The translations under genes were made by a program, and so were the position numbers. Below, piece by piece: positions 7,943 to 16,054 of a DNA stretch of 37,102 nt. Every line of letters starts with the position of its first letter. Within the stretch, counting starts at the first letter, position 1. The notes under the pieces were generated by a model, which saw only the letters and a list, made by a program, of their open reading frames with translations, made no database searches and had not been told where the DNA came from. The DNA comes from RGIG5299 sp045542315 (lineage in GTDB: Bacteria; Bacillota; Clostridia; Oscillospirales; RGIG5299), in NCBI GenBank assembly GCA_045542315.1, contig JAZQKU010000063.1, positions 1 to 37,102 on the forward strand, given 5' to 3'.

Positions 7943-7958
7943 GGTTTCACGTGAAACA
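7943..7958. other. parS: parS site 2
   Basis: GGTTTCACGTGAAACA matches 15 of 16 bases of the parS consensus (first base G instead of T). It lies directly after the phosphatase stop, so parA-parB is bracketed by two sites about 2.4 kb apart and about 1.5 kb left of oriC. Confidence 0.93.
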
Positions 7959-7962
7959 AACT

Positions 7963-7998
7963 AAGACGGAGAGTTTTTTAAGTTCTCCGTCTTTTTAT
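7963..7998 (+). terminator. terminator before dnaA
   Basis: Stem AAGACGGAGA (7963-7972), 11-base loop, TCTCCGTCTT (7984-7993), followed by TTTAT. It ends the parAB-phosphatase operon. Confidence 0.85.
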
Positions 7999-8010
7999 AT
8001 TAAAAAACGC

Positions 8011-8039
8011 TTTACATTTGCATTATAATATGTTATAAT
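8011..8039 (+). promoter_or_regulatory. dnaA promoter
   Basis: -35 TTTACA (8011-8016), 17-bp spacer, -10 TATAAT (8034-8039) preceded by TGT (extended -10). It is followed by a very AT-rich TATTATATATATT stretch in the leader. No TTATCAACA box overlaps it, so direct DnaA autoregulation at this promoter is not evident. Confidence 0.85.
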
Positions 8040-8093
8040 ATTACTATCTATTATTATATATATTATATATTAGATAATGTTGGAGGTATATAA

Positions 8094-9440
8094 ATGTTAT
8101 CATTTAAAAATGCGTGGGAGCAGACTATAAATAACCTTTCGGAATACATACCCGGAGCCGCCTTCGGTCTTTGGATAAAACCGATAATTCCCGTGGATAT
8201 ATACAACAACGAAGCAGTTGTAATCGTTAAAAACGATTTTACACGCGACGTTATATTACAACGTTATTCGGCGCAGATCGAGGCAGCCCTGAGCGAGATA
8301 TTCGGCTTTGAGCTTAAGCTTCGCATCTACACCGAGGACGATAAGCCCAAAAATATGAAGATCCCCGAAAGAGTAGCCGAAAAGGTTACCGAGGAAGCAA
8401 AGCCGGAAATCTACAACGAAAAATCCTACACGCAGTACACCTTCGATAACTTCATAGTAGGAAATTCAAACACCTTTGCACACGCCGCCTGCGTTGCGGT
8501 CGCAAACCGTCCCGGAATGATCTACAATCCCTTGTTCATATACGGCGACAGCGGCCTCGGAAAAACTCATCTTTTAAACGCTATCAGAAACAAGCTTGAA
8601 AACGAATATAAGGGCGCAGAGATAGTTTATTTAAAATGCGACGATTTTGTAAACGATATGGTCCGCTCGCTCCAGTCGGGCACGATGAACGAATTTAAGG
8701 ATAAATACCGCAAGGCGGACGTTTTACTCGTTGACGATATTCAGTTCATAAGCAAGTCGGAAAGCTTCCAGGAGGAGTTTTTCCACACCTTTAACGCTCT
8801 TTACGAATCGGGCAAGCAGATAATACTCACCTCTGACCGACGTCCCATGGAGATTCCGCTTCTCACCGAGAGATTGCGCACAAGATTTGAGCAGGGCCTT
8901 ATTGCCGACATTCAGTCACCCGATTACGAGCTTCGTATTGCAATAATCAGAACCAAGCTCGAGCCCTACAGAGTATCTCTTTCGGAGGATATAATCTTCT
9001 TCCTTGCAGAGAAGCTCAAAAACAACGTAAGACAGCTCGAGGGCGTTATCAAAAAGCTTATGGCTTTTTACGATCTTACAAACACCATGCCCACCCTTGC
9101 CCTTGCGCAGGACGCACTTACCGAAATAATGAACGAGAACATTCCCGTTTCGATAATTATCGATAAGGTGCTTGTTGAAACAAGCCGTTACTTTGAGGTT
9201 TCAATAGACGATCTTAAGAGTAAAAAAAGAACCGATAAGATTGCAAGCGCACGTCAGATAGGAATGTTCGTGCTTTCGGAAATGTCTGATCTTTCTCTTA
9301 ACGAGATAGGTAAGGAATTCGGAGATAAAGACCATTCCACCGTTCATCATTCAATAAAGGTTGTAACCGAAATGATGAAAAAGAACCCCGGAATCCGTCA
9401 CACCGTTGATGAGATCATCGGAAACGTCAAAAATAAGTAA
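8094..9440 (+). CDS. dnaA: chromosomal replication initiator DnaA
   Basis: 448 aa, usual length. Domain I is about residues 1-85, with a short linker to about 113. The AAA+ domain has Walker A GDSGLGKT (151-158) and Walker B LLVDDIQF (Asp214-Asp215). Domain IV (about 340-448) carries the DnaA signature. The box-recognition loop reads DHSTVHHS (Asp413, His414, Ser415); E. coli and B. subtilis have DHTT here. A GGAGG site is in front of the ATG. All complete boxes in the adjacent origin are TTATCAACA rather than TTATCCACA. Confidence 0.98.
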   Translation: MLSFKNAWEQTINNLSEYIPGAAFGLWIKPIIPVDIYNNEAVVIVKNDFTRDVILQRYSAQIEAALSEIFGFELKLRIYTEDDKPKNMKIPERVAEKVTEEAKPEIYNEKSYTQYTFDNFIVGNSNTFAHAACVAVANRPGMIYNPLFIYGDSGLGKTHLLNAIRNKLENEYKGAEIVYLKCDDFVNDMVRSLQSGTMNEFKDKYRKADVLLVDDIQFISKSESFQEEFFHTFNALYESGKQIILTSDRRPMEIPLLTERLRTRFEQGLIADIQSPDYELRIAIIRTKLEPYRVSLSEDIIFFLAEKLKNNVRQLEGVIKKLMAFYDLTNTMPTLALAQDALTEIMNENIPVSIIIDKVLVETSRYFEVSIDDLKSKKRTDKIASARQIGMFVLSEMSDLSLNEIGKEFGDKDHSTVHHSIKVVTEMMKKNPGIRHTVDEIIGNVKNK

Positions 9441-9761
9441 TAAAAGTTTTCAACACAATTATCAACAGTATATTTGATAAACGTGGGATAAAAACCGAAA
9501 AATTGTACGGTTTATTAAAATTATCAACACTATTATCAACAACTGAAGATAACAGGCTGTTTATTTAACCTATTAAAAACGTTAAAATTTTAACTATCGG
9601 TTATCAACAAAATTCATCACAGTAAAATAAATTTTTTTAAACAGCCAAAAGCCGCATACTGTAAAGCTTTAAGGGCTTTTAAACAAAATAAACACCCATA
9701 AAAGAATAAGTAAATTTAAAAGTTATATTACATTACTTTAAATGAGAGAGGAAATAAGATC
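9441..9761. other. oriC: origin of replication oriC (dnaA-dnaN intergenic region)
   Basis: 321 bp without a gene. It holds four identical DnaA boxes TTATCAACA at 9459-9467, 9521-9529, 9533-9541 and 9601-9609, all in the same orientation, and a variant TTTTCAACA at 9447-9455. The two central boxes are 3 bp apart. AT-rich stretches at 9559-9600 and 9620-9650 are candidate unwinding elements. From 9650 to the dnaN ribosome site the region is AT-rich, with an AAAAGCC/GGCTTTT inverted pair and no clear promoter. Confidence 0.92.
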
Positions 9762-10868
9762 ATGAAATTTTCCTGTGAAAGAGATTATTTATTTGAAGCG
9801 GTTTCAGCCGCTATGAGAGCCGTTGCAACAAAGGCGGCAAATCCCGCACTTGAGGGAGTTTACGTTTCGGCAGAAAAGGATTGTGTTAAGGTAATAGGCT
9901 ATGACGGCGATATTGCCGTTTCAGCGGTAGCAGATGCGGTCGTTGCCGAGGAAGGTGCAGTTGTTTTAAATTCACACCTCTTTTCGGAGATGCTCCGCCG
10001 TTTTGATAAGGGCACCGTTGACATATCCTGCGATAACGCATTTTTTACCGACGTTAAAAATAATCTCACAAATTATAAAATAAACGGCATCTCGCCCGAC
10101 GATTATCCCTCGCTTCCCGAAATGTCGGCGGAAAATTCACTTCGCTTTCCTCAGAACGTTTTAAAAAGCATGCTCAAGCAAACCGTATTTTCAATGAGCA
10201 ACGCCGAAACCAAGCCCATTTTGAACGGCTGCTTCTTCCATATTGAAGGCTCGCTCGTTAAAATCGTTGCCGTTGACGGATACCGTGTTGCAATAAGAGA
10301 AGAGATAATCGACACCGGCAGCGTTGAATCGACCTCATTTATAGTTCCGGCAAAGACCGTAAGCGAGGTTTTGAAGCTTCTTTCCGATGAAGAGGGTAAG
10401 ACGGTCTATATCGAGCATACCAGACGTCAGATAATCTTTAAGATCGGCGGTGTAACTCTTATTTCCCGTCTTATTGAGGGAGATTATATAGATTACGCAA
10501 CCATAGCAAATAAAAAGACGACCATCGATTGCCGCCTTGACCCCAAGGAATTTTTGGCAGGCATTGAAAGAACGGCACTCCTTACAAACGAAAAGCTCAG
10601 AATGCCCATTCGCGCCGTCTTTGAGGGCGACAGAGTTTTACTTAACTGTAAGACCGTTCAGGGCTGGGTCCACGATGAGATCGCCTGCAAGACCGTGGGC
10701 GGTGAGCTTGAAATAGGCTTTTCCGATAAATTTATGTCGGAGGCGCTTCGCGTAATCGGTGACGATGAGATCTACGTCCGTTTGGACAGCAATCTTTCCC
10801 CCATAGTCATAGAGCCCATTTCGGGAACCTCTTATAAATTCATCATCTTACCCGTAAGACTTAAATAA
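9762..10868 (+). CDS. dnaN: DNA polymerase III beta sliding clamp
   Basis: 368 aa, the normal length for a three-domain clamp. Begins MKFSCERDYLFEAV and ends with the family tail SGTSYKFIILPVRLK, the C-terminal strand next to the peptide-binding pocket. A GAGAGGAA ribosome site precedes the ATG. It confers processivity on the replicase and is loaded at primer ends. It lies immediately after oriC. Confidence 0.97.
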   Translation: MKFSCERDYLFEAVSAAMRAVATKAANPALEGVYVSAEKDCVKVIGYDGDIAVSAVADAVVAEEGAVVLNSHLFSEMLRRFDKGTVDISCDNAFFTDVKNNLTNYKINGISPDDYPSLPEMSAENSLRFPQNVLKSMLKQTVFSMSNAETKPILNGCFFHIEGSLVKIVAVDGYRVAIREEIIDTGSVESTSFIVPAKTVSEVLKLLSDEEGKTVYIEHTRRQIIFKIGGVTLISRLIEGDYIDYATIANKKTTIDCRLDPKEFLAGIERTALLTNEKLRMPIRAVFEGDRVLLNCKTVQGWVHDEIACKTVGGELEIGFSDKFMSEALRVIGDDEIYVRLDSNLSPIVIEPISGTSYKFIILPVRLK

Positions 10869-10891
10869 TTCACAGAAACAGGGGCGTTATT

Positions 10892-11419
10892 ATGGAAAAG
10901 CTTTCCGCTTTTGAAAAAATGCAGTCGGAAACCCCGTTTTTTCAAAACGTAAATCAATACACCGTTAATAACATTTTCAAATTTCAGCTCGTCTTTTTCT
11001 TAAAAAAGCCCGCAGTTTATATGCTTCCCGCCGCGCTTGTTATACTTTTGGTGCTTCAAAGCTATAAAATGGCGCTTATCATGGGAATTTTCTCTGTGGT
11101 TTATTACGTTGTTTTGCCGCTCATGCTTTACAAAGGTGCAAAAAACACCGTAAAGCAGATAACCGAGCGAAATTTCGGAAAAAACCCCGAAAACACAGTG
11201 ACCTTCACCGAAAACGCCCTTTATAACACTGCCGTCGGTAATACCATAGGGGTTGAATACGGCGCAGTAAAAAAAGTAATGACCTTTAAGGACTGTTATT
11301 ATATCGTCACAAAGACCAATCAGGCGTTTCTCGTATCGAAGGACGGCTTTACGATGGGTGACGCCGCCGCCTTCCCCGCCTTTTTAAAGGAAAAAACGGG
11401 TAAAAAGGTAAAGGCGTGA
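10892..11419 (+). CDS. small membrane protein, YcxB-like
   Basis: 175 aa. Two adjacent hydrophobic segments at about residues 38-58 and 61-82, with no signal peptidase site. The C-terminal cytosolic part has the YcxB-type pattern: a TFTENALYNTAVGNTIGVEYGAV strand pair, then YYIVTKTNQAFLVSKDGF. Function of the family is unknown. It takes the place between dnaN and recF where B. subtilis has the S4-domain gene yaaA, with no sequence relation to it. Confidence 0.7.
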   Translation: MEKLSAFEKMQSETPFFQNVNQYTVNNIFKFQLVFFLKKPAVYMLPAALVILLVLQSYKMALIMGIFSVVYYVVLPLMLYKGAKNTVKQITERNFGKNPENTVTFTENALYNTAVGNTIGVEYGAVKKVMTFKDCYYIVTKTNQAFLVSKDGFTMGDAAAFPAFLKEKTGKKVKA

Positions 11420-11428
11420 GAAAAGATT

Positions 11429-12490
11429 ATGGTTACAGATAAAAAAAGCTTTTTCGGAATCGACCTTTTCCGTCTTATCTCCGCATTTTTGGTCGTGTCG
11501 ATACACACCTCTCCGCTTTTCGTTATATCGCCTACTGCCGATTTCATTTTAAACGAGATAATAGCAAGAGTTGCCGTCCCATTTTTTCTGATGACGTCGG
11601 GCTATTTTCTTATAAAAGAAGGCGCGCCGTGGAAAAAGCTTCTCACCTTTGTTAAAAAGACGGCGGTCATCTACCTTGCGGCAATAGTGCTTTACATACC
11701 GATTAATATCTATATGGGTTATTTTTCTGCTGAAAATCTGCCGATAAAGATATTAAAGGATATATTTTTTAACGGCACCGTCTATCACCTCTGGTATCTG
11801 CCGGCGGCGATAACGGGCGGCATAATAGCTTTTTTGCTCGTAAAGAAGCTCGGATTTAATTCTGCGCTTGCAATAACCGCCGCGCTGTTTCTTTTAGGCG
11901 CCTTGGGCGATAGCTATTTCGGCTTTATCAAGGATACGGCTGTCGGAGACTGCTATAACGCCGTCTTTACCGTAACCGAAAACACCCGAAACGGCATTTT
12001 TTTTACTCCCATATTTATGGTAATGGGCGGATTTTTGGCAAAAAGAGAGCCAATATCTCTTAAAAAGTCGGCACTGTGGGGCGTTTTGTTTTACGCGCTT
12101 ACCTTCTTCGAGGCGTTTTTCATAAGGGGCGCGGGCGTTCAGAGGCGCGACAGCGTTTGTTTTATGGTCTTTCTTCTCCCGCTTTGCGCCTTTTTGTTCT
12201 CGGCGCTTTTGTCGGTCAGGGGAAAAAGAATCCGGTCGCTTCGCGACGCCTCTTTTTCAATATACATAATTCATATATTCGTTCTTGTGGGGCTTCGCTT
12301 CGTGCTTGAAGCAATCGGGCTTGCGGGGCTTACCCAAAACGGCTTGGTGATGTTTTTAGCTACCTCTGCAGCTTCTGCATTTTTGGGCTTCCTCTACGCC
12401 TTTTTCAAAAGCCTTTCCGAAAAGAGAAGGGAAAATAAGAAAAAAGCGGAGCAGACAGCCTTGCCCGAAAAGGAAGAGGCACTGGTCTGA
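11429..12490 (+). CDS. acyltransferase family 3 membrane protein
   Basis: 353 aa integral membrane protein with about ten hydrophobic segments. The N-terminus FFGIDLFRLISAFLVVSIH with His26 is the hallmark of acyltransferase-3 (OafA/WecH/VanT N-domain) proteins, which move acetyl or other acyl groups onto sugars, peptidoglycan or other exported molecules. The SGYFLI segment and the late SIYIIHIFVLVG helix also fit. The C-terminus is a charged tail rich in Lys and Glu. It starts 10 bases after the YcxB-like gene and ends 21 bases before recF. The acceptor cannot be read from the sequence. Confidence 0.82.
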   Translation: MVTDKKSFFGIDLFRLISAFLVVSIHTSPLFVISPTADFILNEIIARVAVPFFLMTSGYFLIKEGAPWKKLLTFVKKTAVIYLAAIVLYIPINIYMGYFSAENLPIKILKDIFFNGTVYHLWYLPAAITGGIIAFLLVKKLGFNSALAITAALFLLGALGDSYFGFIKDTAVGDCYNAVFTVTENTRNGIFFTPIFMVMGGFLAKREPISLKKSALWGVLFYALTFFEAFFIRGAGVQRRDSVCFMVFLLPLCAFLFSALLSVRGKRIRSLRDASFSIYIIHIFVLVGLRFVLEAIGLAGLTQNGLVMFLATSAASAFLGFLYAFFKSLSEKRRENKKKAEQTALPEKEEALV

Positions 12491-12511
12491 CGATATTTTA
12501 AGGAGTAAACG

Positions 12512-13690
12512 ATGAAGGTAAATTCAATTTCGTATAAGGATTTTCGAAATCTTAATACAGAGCTTGAATTTTCCGACGGCGTAAATCTGCTTTTGGGAAA
12601 AAACGGCGAGGGAAAGACGAATATCGCCGAGGGCATCTGGCTCAATTCCGCGGGAAAGAGCTTTAAAAACGCCACCGATAAGGAAATGATCGCCTTCGGA
12701 AAGCAAAAAGCCGAGATAGTTTTGAATTATACCTCGGAAAGCCGAAGAAACGAGCTTCGCACCGTGCTTAACTACGAGGGCGGAAGGGATATCTACGTAA
12801 ACGGCGTTAAGATCCGCCGCACCGCAGATATGATAGGTCTTTTCTTTGCGGTAATGTTTACACCGCTCACCCTCTCGATGATCGAGGACGGCCCCTCGGA
12901 GAGAAGAAGATTTACCGATATTGCAATAAGTCAGCTAAAGCCCGCATATCTTCGCTCGCTTATGACTTATAATGCCGCACTTTCCGAAAGAAATGCCTGC
13001 CTTAAATTGGTAAGGGATAAAAAAGCAACCGATTACCAGCTTTTGGCGTGGGAATGTATGATGGCGCCCGACGGCGCAAGAGTTATCGGAGAGCGGAAGA
13101 TGTATTTGAAGCGTCTTGCGGAAATTGCCGCCGAGGAATTTGAAAAGATCACGGGCGGCAAGGAAAAATTGACCTGCCACTACCAGAGCTGCGGCGGCGC
13201 GTTGGAGGAGCGGATAGATTCCGTTTCGAAGGCGGTAAAGCCGTGGAACAGAAAAGAGCCCTACGGCTCTGTTGACCGAATGGAGCTTTTTCCCATTGAA
13301 AACGGTCTTTTGCAAAAGATCTACGATTCGCGTAAAAGGGACCTCAAGGAGGGCACCACCACCGTCGGCCCCCACCGCGACGATTTCGAGATATATATAA
13401 ACGGGCGTCTTGCGCGCGACTTTGCCTCGCAGGGTCAAAAGCGCTCGGCTGTGCTTGCTTTGAAGGCGGCGGAATGCCGCATCATAAAGGAGGAGATAGG
13501 GGAGGACCCTGTAGTTATCCTTGACGACGTGCTTTCGGAGCTTGACGCCGCAAGAAGAAAATACGTCCTTAGTAACCTTTCCTCGGGTCAGACGATAATC
13601 ACCTCCTGCGAGGCGCGAAGCCTCGTAAAGCTTGAAAAGGGCAAGGTCTTTTACGTTGAAAAGGGCGTTGCCACCGAGAAAAAGGGGTAA
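12512..13690 (+). CDS. recF: DNA replication and repair protein RecF
   Basis: 392 aa SMC-like ATPase. Walker A GKNGEGKT lies in the first 40 residues. The ABC-type signature is FASQGQKRSAVLALKAAE and Walker B is VVILDDVLSELD, near the C-terminus. It loads RecA at single-strand gaps with RecO and RecR. AAGGAG precedes the ATG. It belongs to the dnaN-recF-remB-gyrBA cluster. Confidence 0.96.
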   Translation: MKVNSISYKDFRNLNTELEFSDGVNLLLGKNGEGKTNIAEGIWLNSAGKSFKNATDKEMIAFGKQKAEIVLNYTSESRRNELRTVLNYEGGRDIYVNGVKIRRTADMIGLFFAVMFTPLTLSMIEDGPSERRRFTDIAISQLKPAYLRSLMTYNAALSERNACLKLVRDKKATDYQLLAWECMMAPDGARVIGERKMYLKRLAEIAAEEFEKITGGKEKLTCHYQSCGGALEERIDSVSKAVKPWNRKEPYGSVDRMELFPIENGLLQKIYDSRKRDLKEGTTTVGPHRDDFEIYINGRLARDFASQGQKRSAVLALKAAECRIIKEEIGEDPVVILDDVLSELDAARRKYVLSNLSSGQTIITSCEARSLVKLEKGKVFYVEKGVATEKKG

Positions 13691-13698
13691 AAAAGAGG

Positions 13699-13726
13699 AA
13701 AAATTATACTCTCTGTATAATTTTTT
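13699..13726 (+). terminator. AT-rich inverted repeat after recF (possible weak terminator)
   Basis: AAAAATTATAC (13699-13709), loop TCTCT, GTATAATTTTT (13715-13725) and a further T. The stem is perfect but has few G-C pairs, so it may equally be an operator in front of remB. Right after it, ATTGCAGTTT is repeated in tandem at 13734-13743 and 13744-13753. Confidence 0.5.
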
Positions 13727-13785
13727 GGGTCAAATTGCAGTTTATTGCAGTTTTTCCGAATTAAAATAGTAAAAGAGAATGCGAA

Positions 13786-14055
13786 ATGTATCTTCACATA
13801 GGAAATGAAAAGACGGTGAATTCCGCCGATATAATCCTTATTCTCGACCTCGACAGCGCAATGACGGGTAAGGATAACACAGGTCTTTTAAAAAGACTTT
13901 CGGCGGAGGACAAGGTCATCGACGCAACAGTCGACGGGCTTCCAAAAAGCTTGCTTTTACTGCAAAACGGCAAAAGGGAAGAGGCTTATCTCTCGTCACT
14001 TGCGGCGTCAACGCTTTTAAAAAGGCTAAAATCGGCGATATCGCCGTTTAAGTAA
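13786..14055 (+). CDS. remB: RemB-like extracellular matrix regulator (DUF370)
   Basis: 89 aa, full length for the family. Starts MYLHIGNEKTVNSADIILILDLD. Rem proteins form ring-like DNA-binding oligomers that control matrix and biofilm genes in Bacillus. The position between recF and gyrB equals that of yaaB/remB in B. subtilis, which supports orthology. No clear sigma-A promoter was found; the tandem ATTGCAGTTT repeat upstream could be a binding site. Confidence 0.85.
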   Translation: MYLHIGNEKTVNSADIILILDLDSAMTGKDNTGLLKRLSAEDKVIDATVDGLPKSLLLLQNGKREEAYLSSLAASTLLKRLKSAISPFK

Positions 14056-14084
14056 TAGACGACAGTCTGAAAGGATCTGAATGA

Positions 14085-16019
14085 ATGTCGGAGCAGGAAA
14101 TTATGGAAAACAAACAGACTCAGAAGTATGATGAAAATCAAATACAGGTGCTCGAGGGTCTTGAGGCGGTAAGAAAGCGTCCCGGTATGTATATCGGTAC
14201 AACCTCCTCGCGCGGTCTTCATCACCTTGTCAACGAGATAGTCGATAACTCGATAGACGAGGCGCTGGCAGGATACTGCAGCAAAATAACGGTCACCGTA
14301 AAGAAGGGTGACGTTATTACCGTTAAGGATAACGGACGCGGTATCCCGATAGGTATTCACCCGCAGGCGGGTATTCCCACCCTTGAGGTAGTATTTACCA
14401 TTCTCCACGCGGGCGGCAAATTCGGCGGCGGCGGATATAAGGTGTCGGGCGGTCTGCACGGCGTCGGCGCCTCCGTTGTTAACGCTTTATCCGAGTGGCT
14501 CGAGGTTGAGGTCGATAACGGCGAGAAGCTTTACAAAATGCGCTTCGAAAGAGGCAAGACGGTGCTTCCCTTAACCGCCATCGGCGAAAGCTCGGGCGAA
14601 ACGGGAACAAAGGTCACCTTCAAGCCCGACGCCCTCATTTTTGAGGACACCGTTTACGATTACGAGGTGCTGCTTACCCGTCTTCGCGAGCAGGCGTTTC
14701 TTAACGCGGGCGTAAACATTGAGCTTTCCGACGAGCGCGGCGAGGAGCTTATTTCCGACGATCTCAAATACGACGGCGGTATCCGCGACTACGTAAGCTA
14801 TATAAATTCCAAAAAATCCGCTGAAAATATAAGTGATATCATCTACGTTTCGGGTGAGAAGAATACCTCTGCCTGTGAGGTCGCCCTTCAGTATACCGAC
14901 AGCTACAACGAGATGATGCTCTCCTTTGCAAACAACATTCACACCGTTGACGGCGGTACCCACGAGGCGGGCTTCAAGTCGGCACTCACAAAGGTAATAA
15001 ACGACTACGCGAGAAAATACAACTTCATCAAGGAAGCCGATAAGGGTCTTTCGGGTGAAGACGTGCGCGAGGGTCTTACCGCGGTCATCTCGGTTAAGCT
15101 CATCGAGGCGCAGTTTGAGGGTCAGACCAAGGGAAAGCTCGGAAACAGTGAGATAAGAGGCTTCGTTGACTCCCTCGTTTACGACAGACTTACCGACTAC
15201 TTTGAGGAAAATCCCGCAGTTGCAAAGGTTGTTCTGGATAAAGCCTTAACGGCGCTTCGCGCAAGAGAGGCGGCACGCCGCGCAAGAGAAAACGAGAGAA
15301 GAAAATCTCCGCTTGACAGCGCTTCGCTTCCCGGCAAGCTTGCCGACTGCCAGAACCGCGACCCCTCAAAGACCGAGATATTCATCGTAGAGGGTGACTC
15401 TGCGGGCGGATCGGCAAAGGGCGGACGTGACAGAGAATTTCAGGCAATACTTCCCCTTTGGGGCAAGATGTTAAACGTTGAAAAGGCAAGAATAGATAAG
15501 GTCTACGGAAACGATAAGCTCACTCCCGTTGTAACGGCGCTCGGAACGGGCCTCGGAGAGGACTTCAATATCGAAAAGCTCCGTTACGGCAAGGTTATTA
15601 TCATGGCCGATGCCGACGTTGACGGCGCCCACATCAGAACCCTTCTTCTTACCTTCTTCTTCAGATATATGAAGCCTCTTATCGAAAGAGGCCACGTATA
15701 TCTTGCACAGCCTCCGCTTTATAAGGTTGCAAAGGGAAAGGTTGAGAAATACGCTCACACCGAGGAGGAGCGAGTAAGGCTCCTTGAGGAGATAGGACAG
15801 GACGCTGTCGTTCAGCGTTATAAGGGTCTCGGTGAGATGAACCCCGACCAGCTTCGCGAAACCACCATGCTCCCCGAAAACAGAGTTATGGTTCAGGTAA
15901 CGCTTGAGGACGCAATCAAGGCAGACGAGATATTCACCGTTCTTATGGGCGACAAGGTCGAGCCCCGACGTGAATTTATCGAAGCAAACGCGAGATACGT
16001 CAACAACCTTGACGTTTAA
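14085..16019 (+). CDS. gyrB: DNA gyrase subunit B
   Basis: 644 aa. The GHKL ATPase domain has NEIVDNSIDEALAG and GRGIP; the TOPRIM domain has VEGDSAGGSAKGGR and MADADVDGAHI; the C-terminus ends ANARYVNNLDV as in GyrB. With GyrA it introduces negative supercoils. The TOPRIM loop normally PLRGK or PLKGK reads PLWGK (Trp459). AAAGGATCT lies before the ATG. A later ATG at 14103 is possible. It is paired with gyrA 35 bp downstream. Confidence 0.97.
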   Translation: MSEQEIMENKQTQKYDENQIQVLEGLEAVRKRPGMYIGTTSSRGLHHLVNEIVDNSIDEALAGYCSKITVTVKKGDVITVKDNGRGIPIGIHPQAGIPTLEVVFTILHAGGKFGGGGYKVSGGLHGVGASVVNALSEWLEVEVDNGEKLYKMRFERGKTVLPLTAIGESSGETGTKVTFKPDALIFEDTVYDYEVLLTRLREQAFLNAGVNIELSDERGEELISDDLKYDGGIRDYVSYINSKKSAENISDIIYVSGEKNTSACEVALQYTDSYNEMMLSFANNIHTVDGGTHEAGFKSALTKVINDYARKYNFIKEADKGLSGEDVREGLTAVISVKLIEAQFEGQTKGKLGNSEIRGFVDSLVYDRLTDYFEENPAVAKVVLDKALTALRAREAARRARENERRKSPLDSASLPGKLADCQNRDPSKTEIFIVEGDSAGGSAKGGRDREFQAILPLWGKMLNVEKARIDKVYGNDKLTPVVTALGTGLGEDFNIEKLRYGKVIIMADADVDGAHIRTLLLTFFFRYMKPLIERGHVYLAQPPLYKVAKGKVEKYAHTEEERVRLLEEIGQDAVVQRYKGLGEMNPDQLRETTMLPENRVMVQVTLEDAIKADEIFTVLMGDKVEPRREFIEANARYVNNLDV

Positions 16020-16054
16020 AAAATTAAGAATTTCAGGAATGGGAGAAGAGAGCT

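Noticed and set aside
8011..8093. Second origin half upstream of dnaA
   Set aside because: No TTATCAACA or TTATCCACA box is found there; the AT-rich run is only the dnaA leader.
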